A DNA stretch of 42,942 bases from Frankiales bacterium (GTDB lineage: Bacteria; Actinomycetota; Actinomycetes; Mycobacteriales; SCTD01): contig JAODND010000069.1 in assembly GCA_025465465.1 (NCBI GenBank), positions 1 through 42,942 on the forward strand, written 5' to 3'. Every line of letters begins with the position of its first letter. Position 1 is the first letter of the stretch. Shown here piece by piece: positions 36,516-42,942 of this stretch. The translations under genes and the position numbers were made by a program. Under the pieces are notes generated by a model. The model was not told the origin of the DNA. It searched no databases and saw only the letters and a list, made by a program, of their open reading frames with translations.

Positions 36516-37528
36516 CGGATCCTGGCGTAGACCTCGTCGTAGCGCTCGCTCACCCGAGCCGGGTCGAAGACGACGGCCGCCTCCGCGGCTGCAGCACCCG
36601 CGACCGCGGCCTCGGTGGGGGAGTCCAGCCAGTGCTGGATCCTGGCCGCCAGTGCGGCCACGTCACCGGCGCGCACGACGTCACCACCGACCGTTGCAGC
36701 GACCTCAGCCACTGCGGGATCGTCGCTGGCAATGAGCGGCCGGCCGTGCCGGGCCGACTCCGCCGCGGTGAGCGAGCTGCCCTCACGACGCAGTCCTGGC
36801 AAGGAGGGCACGACGACCACGCGCGCCCGGCCCATCGTGGCCGACACCTCCGCCTGCGTCATCCGTCGCGCTCCCGGCACCGACAGCGGCCCGTCGCCCG
36901 CGACGACCAGCCTGCCGCCGCTCACACGACGGAAGGCCTCGAGCAGCACCTTGATCCCCTTGTCCTCCGAGAGCCGCCCGGCGAAGACCACGTCGTGGCA
37001 CTGCTCGATCGGCAGCAGTGGCCCCGTCGGCACGGGCACCGGCACCGGGATCGCCTGTGCCTCAGGCAGTCCGGCGCGCCGCAGAGTCGAAGCGACGACC
37101 TCGGACACACCGACCACCGCCGCGATGCGGCCGGCCATCCGTCGTACCAGGGGGTCCAGAGCCAGACCGGTCACGGCGCGCGGGTCCGGCAGCCGGTGCT
37201 CCGACCCGCCGAAGGAGCGCAGGTCGTGCACGGTCAGCACGGTCGGTATGCCGGTCGGGCGCAGCACGGAAGGGGAGAGCTCACGCAGGACGTTGTGCAC
37301 GTGAACGACGTCTGGCCGGAACAGCCCGATGCGGTCCTGCAGGCGTCGCGCGGCGCGCGGGTCCCACAGGTCGAGCACGGCGCGTGGCCCATGGTGGCTG
37401 CCGTCACCGGCGAGCACGTCGACGGCGTGACCCCGCTCGCGCTGGGCAGCGAGCAGACGGGACAGGAAGACCTCTGCGCCGCCATGACCGTCGCCTGGGG
37501 GATGGTCGTTGACGTGCAGGACCCTCAC
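36512..37528 (-). CDS. GT4-family glycosyltransferase
   Basis: A 338-residue GT-B fold enzyme. The N-terminal half has HVNDHPPGDGHGGAEVFLSRLL, LFRPDVVHVHNVL and VLTVHDLRSFG; the nucleotide-sugar half has VVFAGRLSEDKGIKVLLEAF, GDGPL and the retaining GT4 E-x7-E pair E249/E257 (EGSSLTAAE). Donor and acceptor are not deducible. GTG 37528 starts the protein at VRVLHVND, the conserved first strand. It overlaps the membrane glycosyltransferase gene by 1-4 bases, so the pair probably acts on one envelope glycan. The gene is followed upstream by a lipoprotein gene on the same strand with a 38-base gap. Confidence 0.88.
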   Translation of the reverse strand: MRVLHVNDHPPGDGHGGAEVFLSRLLAAQRERGHAVDVLAGDGSHHGPRAVLDLWDPRAARRLQDRIGLFRPDVVHVHNVLRELSPSVLRPTGIPTVLTVHDLRSFGGSEHRLPDPRAVTGLALDPLVRRMAGRIAAVVGVSEVVASTLRRAGLPEAQAIPVPVPVPTGPLLPIEQCHDVVFAGRLSEDKGIKVLLEAFRRVSGGRLVVAGDGPLSVPGARRMTQAEVSATMGRARVVVVPSLPGLRREGSSLTAAESARHGRPLIASDDPAVAEVAATVGGDVVRAGDVAALAARIQHWLDSPTEAAVAGAAAAEAAVVFDPARVSERYDEVYARIR

Positions 37529-37566
37529 GACGGGCAGCCTGCCATGAGCCGCGGCTGGGGGAGCTC

Positions 37567-38280
37567 CTAGACGGCCGATGCCTTGGCGCGGTCGACGAGC
37601 TTGCCGTAGAGCGCGTTGCTGTCCAACGACTCGCCTGAGCCGTAGGTGAGCGACAGCAGCGTGACCTCCGTGTGCTTCTTGAGGAACCCGCGGATCTCGG
37701 TCATGACGTTGATCGTGATGCCGGGGCCCTGGACGGGGATCGTGAGGCTGAACCCGAAGGCGCCGTCGGTGTTGGCGTCCGACGGCGAGAGCTTGGCGAC
37801 CTTGACCTTCCCCACGGTGACACCCTTGGTGCTGGCACCCACCTGCTGCTTGAGCGTCTTCTCGAAGCTCGTCCCGAGGCACGTCGACGCCTTGTCGCTC
37901 TGGAACGCGGTGAGCTGCTTGTGGGCGTCCTTCGTGGAGGCGACCACCTCGACCTCAGAGCTGAGCTGCACGCCGTTCGGGGGAGCGCCCTTGGCGAAGT
38001 CGTCGGAGCTGATGTCGACGAGACTGGTGCTGTCGGCGGCGGCGGACCCGCTGAGCCCGAGGCACGTCGCGACATCCGCCGGGATGGCGCCACTCTTGCC
38101 GCTGGGATCGCTGGGGGTGCTGGTGTAGCCGGCGCCGAGGTCGGCCTTCACGAGGTTGATCGCCTTTGCGGCTGCGGTCCCCTGGGCCTTGGTCGGTGGC
38201 GTGTCCTTTGTGGTGCCACAGCCTGACGTGAGGAGAGCCAGCGTCAGCAGGGCGGCTCCGGACATCTCGATTCGTGTCAT
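37567..38280 (-). CDS. Putative lipoprotein of unknown function
   Basis: A 237-residue lipoprotein with LLTSGC21-G lipobox. The mature part has a Thr/Ser-rich linker, a region KAINLVKADLGAGYTSTPSD and a repeating pattern of short strands (VQLSSEVEVVASTKDAHKQL, VKVAKLSPSD, FGFSLTIPV, TEVTLLSLTYG). This resembles PknH-sensor-like or DUF-type actinobacterial lipoproteins with two conserved Cys (ATCLGLSG and STCLGTSF) that may form a disulphide. No function is assigned. ATG 38280 is preceded by TAGGTT and seven bases, a leaderless-type promoter. It is divergent from dgt. Confidence 0.7.
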   Translation of the reverse strand: MTRIEMSGAALLTLALLTSGCGTTKDTPPTKAQGTAAAKAINLVKADLGAGYTSTPSDPSGKSGAIPADVATCLGLSGSAAADSTSLVDISSDDFAKGAPPNGVQLSSEVEVVASTKDAHKQLTAFQSDKASTCLGTSFEKTLKQQVGASTKGVTVGKVKVAKLSPSDANTDGAFGFSLTIPVQGPGITINVMTEIRGFLKKHTEVTLLSLTYGSGESLDSNALYGKLVDRAKASAV

Positions 38281-38287
38281 GTCGGGC

Positions 38288-38293
38288 AACCTA
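38288..38293 (-). promoter_or_regulatory. -10 element TAGGTT of the lipoprotein gene
   Basis: The minus strand has TAGGTT, seven bases, then ATG 38280, with no Shine-Dalgarno. This fits a leaderless promoter and supports ATG 38280 over the TTG three codons upstream, which lies within that spacer. Confidence 0.45.
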
Positions 38294-38330
38294 GTGCTTT
38301 CCGGAATCTGTCACGTAGTTGACTGGGGCG

Positions 38331-39527
38331 GTGGCTTATGACGAGGCGGCGCGAGAGCGGCGGGTCGACGAGCCAGACCACCGCACGGGGCGCACGGCCT
38401 TCCAGCGCGACCGCGCGCGGGTGCTGCACTCCGGCGCGCTCCGCCGGCTGGCCGGCAAGACGCAGGTCGTCGAGCCGATCGGCGTACAGGCGATGGTCCC
38501 GAGGACCCGGCTGACCCACTCGCTCGAGTGCAGCCAGGTCGGGCGCGAGCTCGGCGCTGCCCTCGGCTGCGACCCGGACCTGGTCGACACCGCCTGCCTC
38601 GCCCACGACCTCGGGCACCCGCCCTTCGGTCACAACGGCGAGATCGCCCTCGACGAGGCCGCCGCGGCCTGCGGCGGGTTCGAGGGCAACGCGCAGTCGT
38701 TCCGGCTGCTCACCCGCCTCGAGGTCAAGGTGGAGGGCGCCGGCCTCAACCTCACCCGTGGCTCGCTGGACGCCGCGACCAAGTACCCATGGCCCAAGGG
38801 CGACCGGCGGAAGTTCGGCGTCTACGACGACGACCTGGAGGCGTTCACCTGGGTCCGCTCCGGGAGGACCGACGAGACCAGGCCGCTGGAGTCGCAGGTC
38901 ATGGACTGGTCCGACGACGTCGCCTACTCCGTGCACGACTTCGAGGACGGGGTGCTGGGTGGTCTCATCGATCTCGACGTCCTGCGCCGGGCTGCCGAGC
39001 GGGAAGCCGTCGCCGACCTGGCCTCCCAGCACTTCTCGGAGATGTCGGCCGAGGAGCTCGAACAGGTGTGGGCCACGCTGCTCGACGAGCCGTGGTGGCC
39101 GCTCGACTTCACCGGGTCAGGCCGCGACCTGGTCGCCCTCAAGCGCACCACGTCGACGCTGATCGGCCGCTTCTGCCTGGCGGCGGAGAAGGCGACCAGG
39201 GCCAGGTTCGGCAGCACGGACCTCTTCGAATACGCCGCCGACCTCGTGGTCCCTGCCGTCGAGCGGGCCGAGGTCGCGCTGCTGAAAGCCGTGACGCTGC
39301 GATATGTCATGGGGCGGCCGGAGGCGTCGGCTCTGCAGGCACGCGAGCGCGAGGTCATCAGCGAGCTGGTGCCGCTGGTGCGCGACCGGGCGGCACTGGA
39401 GCCGTTCTACAAAGAGCAGTGGGACGCGGCGACCGACGAGGACGCGAAGCTGCGGGTCGTCGTCGACCAGGTCGCGGCCCTCACGGACGCCGCAGCGGTG
39501 CGCCTCCACACCCGCCTGTCGGGCTAG
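38331..39527 (+). CDS. dgt: Deoxyguanosinetriphosphate triphosphohydrolase (Dgt family)
   Basis: About 398 residues of an HD-domain dNTPase, which cleaves dGTP (or other dNTPs) to the nucleoside and triphosphate. The HD residues are seen in [36 protein letters not shown] (H..HD) and [20 protein letters not shown], with [15 protein letters not shown] and a long C-terminal helical domain. The start is uncertain: GTG 38331 has GGGG a few bases upstream, while TTG 38319 is in frame and gives four more residues. It is followed convergently by the LLM gene, whose stop shares CTAG. The order dgt-dnaG is known in mycobacteria, here with one gene inserted. Confidence 0.93.
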   Translation: MAYDEAARERRVDEPDHRTGRTAFQRDRARVLHSGALRRLAGKTQVVEPIGVQAMVPRTRLTHSLECSQVGRELGAALGCDPDLVDTACLAHDLGHPPFGHNGEIALDEAAAACGGFEGNAQSFRLLTRLEVKVEGAGLNLTRGSLDAATKYPWPKGDRRKFGVYDDDLEAFTWVRSGRTDETRPLESQVMDWSDDVAYSVHDFEDGVLGGLIDLDVLRRAAEREAVADLASQHFSEMSAEELEQVWATLLDEPWWPLDFTGSGRDLVALKRTTSTLIGRFCLAAEKATRARFGSTDLFEYAADLVVPAVERAEVALLKAVTLRYVMGRPEASALQAREREVISELVPLVRDRAALEPFYKEQWDAATDEDAKLRVVVDQVAALTDAAAVRLHTRLSG

Positions 39528-40366
39528 CGGGGGAGCTTTCCCGCCAGTCGCTCGAGGTAGCCGACCACCTCGGCCGGCTCCTTGTCGGGCATGCCGAAGG
39601 CGCACTCCGTGACGCCGATGTCCTCGAGCTTCCTGATGTTGTCGGAGTCGGGTTTGCCGCCGAGGAAGACGATCTGCGGGTCGCCGCTGCGCCCGGCCTC
39701 CGCCCACTTCTTTCGGAGCGCCAGCACCTGCTCGGTGACGTCCTGCTCGCGCGGCGTGTTGATCCAGCCGTCGGCGTTCGCGCAGATCCAGTCGAAGGTC
39801 TTGTCGGTGCCGCCCGCGCCGACCAGGACCGGCACGTGCGCCTGCACCGGCTTCGGATAGGCCCAGCTCGCGCCGAACGAGACGAACTCCCCGTCGTACG
39901 CGGCCTCCTCCTGGGTCCAGAGGGCGCGCATCGCCTCGAGGTACTCGCGCAGGACGGTACGACGCTTGCCGGCCGGCACGTGGTGGTCGGTGAGCTCGTC
40001 GGTGTTCCAGCCGAACCCGACGCCGAGCTGCACCCGGCCGCCTGAGAGGTGGTCGAGGGTCGCGATCGCCTTCGCGAGGGTGATCGGGTCAGACTCCACC
40101 GGCAGCGCGACGGCCGTCGAGAGCCGGATGCGCTCGGTCACGGCAGCGGCCGTCGCCAGGGACACCCAGGGGTCGAGGGTGCGGGAGTACCGGTCGTCCG
40201 GCAGTTCCGCCGTACCCGTGCCCGGGTGCGCGGCCTCCCGCTTGACCGGGATGTGGGTGTGCTCCGGCACGTAGAACGTGTCGAACCCGTTGTCCTCCGC
40301 GGCCCTGGCGGCGTCGCGGGGGGTGATCCCGCGGTCGGACGTGAACAGCACGACGGCGTAGCGCAC
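39524..40366 (-). CDS. LLM-class flavin/F420-dependent oxidoreductase
   Basis: A 280-residue TIM-barrel oxidoreductase of the luciferase-like class. The N-terminus [39 protein letters not shown] has the EH pair typical of F420-dependent LLM proteins. Further blocks are [40 protein letters not shown] and [17 protein letters not shown]. Cofactor F420 is expected from the group, not proven. GTG 40366 has GGGAGAG six bases upstream. A KstR-type palindrome lies 11 bases upstream of the start, hinting at control by a TetR-type regulator of steroid or lipid catabolism. Confidence 0.9.
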   Translation of the reverse strand: MRYAVVLFTSDRGITPRDAARAAEDNGFDTFYVPEHTHIPVKREAAHPGTGTAELPDDRYSRTLDPWVSLATAAAVTERIRLSTAVALPVESDPITLAKAIATLDHLSGGRVQLGVGFGWNTDELTDHHVPAGKRRTVLREYLEAMRALWTQEEAAYDGEFVSFGASWAYPKPVQAHVPVLVGAGGTDKTFDWICANADGWINTPREQDVTEQVLALRKKWAEAGRSGDPQIVFLGGKPDSDNIRKLEDIGVTECAFGMPDKEPAEVVGYLERLAGKLPR

Positions 40367-40376
40367 AGGCTCTCCC

Positions 40377-40390
40377 TAGAACGTGTTCCA
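40377..40390. promoter_or_regulatory. Palindrome TAGAACGTGTTCCA, KstR-like operator
   Basis: The sequence fits the 14-base KstR consensus TnnAACnnGTTnnA of actinobacterial cholesterol/lipid regulators exactly, with near-perfect symmetry. It lies in the 53-base gap between the LLM gene (starting at 40366, minus) and dnaG (40420, plus), about 18 bases before the dnaG -10. A TetR-family regulator would sit over the LLM promoter; an effect on dnaG cannot be excluded. The half-site spacing of two bases rules out a LexA box. Confidence 0.5.
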
Positions 40391-40407
40391 CCGGGAGGGT
40401 ACAGACC

Positions 40408-40413
40408 TAGACT
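40408..40413 (+). promoter_or_regulatory. -10 element TAGACT, leaderless dnaG promoter
   Basis: TAGACT is followed by six bases and the GTG start of dnaG at 40420. There is no Shine-Dalgarno between them, so transcription probably begins at the start codon. Confidence 0.55.
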
Positions 40414-40419
40414 CTGCTC

Positions 40420-42258
40420 GTGGCAGGTCGCATCCGGGACGAGAGCATCCAGCTCGTCCGCGAGCGCGCGGCGATCGACCAGGTCATCGTCGAAGCGGGG
40501 GTCGCGCTGCGCAACGCCGGCGGCGGCCGGCTCAAGGGGCTCTGCCCCTTCCACGACGAGAAGACGCCGAGCTTCAACGTCAACCCGGCCAACGGCTACT
40601 ACATGTGCTTCGGCTGCGGCGAGTCCGGCAACGTCATCAGCTTCGTCACCAAGCACGACCACATGAGCTTCCCGGAGGCGGTCGAGCACCTCGCCCGGCG
40701 CTACGGCATCGACCTGCAATATGAGGAGGGCGGCTCGGCCGCGCGCTCCTCGACGTCGCAGCGCACCCGGCTCATCCAGGCGCACAAGGCCGCCCAGGAG
40801 TTCTACGCCGGACAGCTCGGGTCTGCGGAGGCCGTGATCGCCCGGCAGTTCCTGGCCGAGCGGGGCTTCGACCAGGCCCACGCCGAGGTCTACGGCGTCG
40901 GCTACGCGCCGACCGGCTGGGACGTCGTCACCAAGCACCTGCGGCAGAAGGGCTTCACGCCCGAGGAGCTGCAGGCGGGCGGCCTCGTCGGGCAGTCGAG
41001 CAAGGGCTCGCTGATCGACAAGTTCCGCGGTCGCCTGCTCTGGCCGATCCGCGACATCGGCGGCGAGGTCATCGGGTTCGGCGCCCGCAAGCTGCGCGAG
41101 GACGACAACGGGCCCAAGTACCTCAACACCGCTGAGACGCCGATCTACAAGAAGTCCTCCGTGCTCTACGGCATCGACCTCGCCAAGAAGGAGATCGCGC
41201 GTCGGCACCAGGCGGTCGTGGTCGAGGGCTACACCGACGTGATGGCGGCGCACCTGTCCGGTGTGCCGACCGCCGTCGCCACCTGCGGCACCGCGTTCGG
41301 CGCCGACCACATCGCCGTCATCCGGCGGCTGCTGATGGACCAGGACGAGTTCCGCGGCGAGGTCATCTTCACCTTCGACGGCGACGCGGCCGGGCAGAAG
41401 GCGGCGCTCAAGGCGTTCGGTGACGACCAGCGCTTCGTGTCGCAGACGTTCATCGCCGTCAGCCCCGGGGGCATGGACCCGTGCGAGCTCCGGCTGGCCA
41501 AGGGCGACAACGCCGTCCGCGACCTGGTGGCGTCCCGCGTCCCCCTCGTCGAGTTCGCGATCAGGGCCGGCCTGGCGGCCTACGACCTGGAGACCGCAGA
41601 GGGTCGGGTGCAGGCCCTCACCCACAGCGCGCCGATGGTCGCGAGGATCAAGGACCGCTCACTGCGGCCGGAGTACGCCCGCCGACTCGCCGGCTGGCTC
41701 GGCATGGAGGTCGAGGCCGTCACGGCGCGGGTCTCCGAGCTGACCGGCGGTGCCCCGGCGCAGCGGCGTGCCGCCCCGCCGCAGGCCGACGCCGCGCTGC
41801 TGCGGCTCGAGCGCGAGGCGCTCAAGCTCGCCGTCCAGGCGCCCGTCTCGGTCGCGCCGATCTTCGACGCCCTCGACGCCGAGGTCTTCACCGACGAGAC
41901 GCACCGGATGGTGCTCGACGCGGTGCACAAGGCTGGCGGCGTCTCGACGGCCGTCGCAGGGGAGCCGTGGGTCGCGGCGCTGCTCGAGGCCGCGCCCGAC
42001 GACCTCATCCGCTCGGCGGTGATGGCGCTCGCGGTCGAGGCCCCGCTGACCGACTGGGAGCTCGACCGCTATGCGGCGGCGACGCTCTCGCAGCTCCAGA
42101 TGCACGCCGCGACCCGCCAGATCACCGAGCTGAAGGGCCGGCTGCAGCGCATAAACCCGGTCGAGGAGCCCGAGCTCTACAACAGGACCTACGGCGAGCT
42201 CATCCGTCTCGAGGCGACGGCCCGCGGCCACCGCGAGGGCGGCATCAGCAACCTGTGA
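40420..42258 (+). CDS. dnaG: DNA primase DnaG
   Basis: A 612-residue primase. The N-terminal CHC2 zinc finger uses C42, H45, C63 and C66. The catalytic core has LCPFHDEKTPSFNVNP, RLLWPIRDIGGEVIGFGAR and the Toprim motifs VVVEGYTDVMAAHLSGV (E269) and FDGDAAGQKAAL (D320, D322), giving the RNA polymerase active site. The C-terminal helicase-binding domain begins near residue 460, ending INPVEEPELYNRTYGEL. It synthesises RNA primers at the fork with DnaB. No intein or frameshift is present. A small gene overlaps its TGA by 4 bases (GTGA). Confidence 0.97.
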   Translation: MAGRIRDESIQLVRERAAIDQVIVEAGVALRNAGGGRLKGLCPFHDEKTPSFNVNPANGYYMCFGCGESGNVISFVTKHDHMSFPEAVEHLARRYGIDLQYEEGGSAARSSTSQRTRLIQAHKAAQEFYAGQLGSAEAVIARQFLAERGFDQAHAEVYGVGYAPTGWDVVTKHLRQKGFTPEELQAGGLVGQSSKGSLIDKFRGRLLWPIRDIGGEVIGFGARKLREDDNGPKYLNTAETPIYKKSSVLYGIDLAKKEIARRHQAVVVEGYTDVMAAHLSGVPTAVATCGTAFGADHIAVIRRLLMDQDEFRGEVIFTFDGDAAGQKAALKAFGDDQRFVSQTFIAVSPGGMDPCELRLAKGDNAVRDLVASRVPLVEFAIRAGLAAYDLETAEGRVQALTHSAPMVARIKDRSLRPEYARRLAGWLGMEVEAVTARVSELTGGAPAQRRAAPPQADAALLRLEREALKLAVQAPVSVAPIFDALDAEVFTDETHRMVLDAVHKAGGVSTAVAGEPWVAALLEAAPDDLIRSAVMALAVEAPLTDWELDRYAAATLSQLQMHAATRQITELKGRLQRINPVEEPELYNRTYGELIRLEATARGHREGGISNL

Positions 42259-42725
42259 GGCTCCGGCGACCGATCCCCGATGCCGTGCGCGCGGTGACCG
42301 ACCGGCGCCTCGCCTGGGCCGTCACCGACCAGGGTGTCGCTCTGGTGGCGTCCCCGACGTGCCTGCATGTGGGCGGTGTGCGGATCGACTGGACCTCGGT
42401 CGAGAAGGTCGGCTGGGCGACCCCGACGCTCCGCCTCACCGAGATCGCCGAGGTCGAGGGCACCGGTGCCGTCCACCTCTGGGAGCTCGCCGAGGACCAC
42501 GGCCTGGCGGAGACCATCCGCGAGCGGGTGACGGCGTCGGTGGCCTGGTCCGACGTCCGGAAGCTGTCCCCGGACGGAGCCGTGCGGTTGGTCGGCCGCC
42601 GCGTCCCCGATCAGGAAGTGCTGACCTGGCAGACGGTCTGGCAGCCGGGCACCGACCCGTCCGACCCGTTGCTGCAGGCCCAGGTCCAGGCCTTCGTCGA
42701 GGAGCTCCGGAAGTCCATCGGCTGA
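42255..42725 (+). CDS. Conserved hypothetical protein linked to dnaG
   Basis: A 156-residue protein translated from GTG 42255 overlapping the dnaG TGA. It reads as alternating strands: LAWAVTDQGVALVASPTCLHVGG, VRIDWTSVEKVGWATPTLRLTEIAEV, then VHLWELAEDHGLAETIRERVTASVAWSDVRKL and a C-terminal helix ending LQAQVQAFVEELRKS. No signal peptide, membrane helix or catalytic motif is seen. The WTSVEKVGW strand is similar to PH-like domains, but only weakly. Its coupling with dnaG suggests coexpression; I do not recognise the family. Confidence 0.75.
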   Translation: MRLRRPIPDAVRAVTDRRLAWAVTDQGVALVASPTCLHVGGVRIDWTSVEKVGWATPTLRLTEIAEVEGTGAVHLWELAEDHGLAETIRERVTASVAWSDVRKLSPDGAVRLVGRRVPDQEVLTWQTVWQPGTDPSDPLLQAQVQAFVEELRKSIG

Positions 42726-42739
42726 CCCTCCTCGGGGGG

Positions 42740-42942
42740 CTAGCGGAGGACGTCGGCGAGCAGGGGGGCGTCGCGGTCCTTCACGCTCAGCATCGCCCGG
42801 TCGTCGGTGTCGATTGCCAGCGGCCAGTCGATGCCGAGCGCGGGGTCGATGGGCGTGACCGCCTTGCCGGTCATGCCGGGCACCCACTCCGACTCGAACC
42901 CGTAGAGGTACTGGGTGCCGTCCTGCAAGGACTGGAACCCGT
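42740..42942 (-). CDS. dTDP-4-dehydrorhamnose 3,5-epimerase-like protein, C-terminal part (partial)
   Basis: The frame enters from the right edge on the minus strand and ends at a stop at 42740. It reads GFQSLQDGTQYLYGFESEW, then PIDPALGIDWPLAI, and SVKDRDAPLLADV. These match the C-terminal half of RmlC (HGFQ...YLY..., DPALGIDWP, S.KD...P.L.D). RmlC epimerises the nucleotide sugar precursor of L-rhamnose for cell-wall glycans. The catalytic His/Asp region lies outside the window, so activity is undetermined. The 5' end is missing because the window stops. Confidence 0.82.
   Translation of the reverse strand, partial: GFQSLQDGTQYLYGFESEWVPGMTGKAVTPIDPALGIDWPLAIDTDDRAMLSVKDRDAPLLADVLR

Noticed and set aside
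40378..40389. GAAC-GT-GTTC as a LexA/SOS box before dnaG
   Set aside because: Actinobacterial LexA boxes have GAAC-N4-GTTC. Here the half sites are only two bases apart, which fits the KstR pattern instead.
42259..42942. tRNA gene near dnaG, as seen in some actinobacteria
   Set aside because: The region is filled by two coding frames and no cloverleaf or GTTCGA-type T-arm is visible.

Overview
The window is chromosomal DNA of a high-GC actinobacterium. The evidence is dense G/C-ending codon use, GTG starts, many 4-base ATGA/GTGA gene overlaps, an F420-type luciferase-like oxidoreductase, a class E sortase signal (LAATG), a dimeric archaeal/eukaryotic-type glycyl-tRNA synthetase, and the actinobacterial housekeeping order hemW-hrcA-dnaJ-rsmE ... 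HIT-phoH-ybeY-CNNM/CorC-Cdd-like-era-recO-uppS ... glyS-ppdK ... dgt-dnaG. The genus cannot be fixed from this window. No mobile element, CRISPR array, rRNA or tRNA was seen, and no gap between genes exceeds 300 bases.

Left part (1-8.2 kb): the 3' end of a GH16 glycoside hydrolase, then a NarL/LytS-type two-component system whose response regulator appears to start at CTG, followed by an ABC-2 exporter. On the minus strand lies a compact SDR - QueA-like - histidine phosphatase cluster, divergent from soxR. The 73-base gap contains a textbook MerR-family promoter (TTGACA, 19-bp spacer filled by a TGAAGT-N2-ACTTCA dyad). This is the best candidate here for an undescribed, redox-controlled system. 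soxR abuts hemW.

Protein quality control and RNA core (8.2-24.8 kb): hrcA under a CIRCE operator, dnaJ and rsmE; then an accessory insert (DedA protein, SigE-family ECF sigma factor with a membrane-anchored propeller partner, and a Pro/Thr-rich surface protein); then HIT, phoH, a serine hydrolase wedged into the phoH-ybeY pair, ybeY, a CNNM/CorC protein, a cytidine-deaminase-like pseudoenzyme, era, a minus-strand pair (membrane EAL phosphodiesterase and secreted LVIVD-type protein), recO and uppS.

Zinc uptake block (24.8-27.6 kb): znuA-znuC-znuB-zur on the minus strand, each overlapping the next by 4 bases, with a candidate Zur box before znuA. ZnuC carries a His-rich tail.

Right part (27.6-42.9 kb): small membrane protein, ABM-fold protein, lipoprotein, glyS, ppdK, DUF218 protein, sortase-E-anchored sialidase-like protein, a minus-strand pair of glycosyltransferases (GT4 and GT39), a lipoprotein, dgt, an F420-type LLM oxidoreductase with a KstR-like palindrome in its promoter gap, dnaG with a probable leaderless promoter, a small conserved protein, and the 3' part of an rmlC-like epimerase running off the window.
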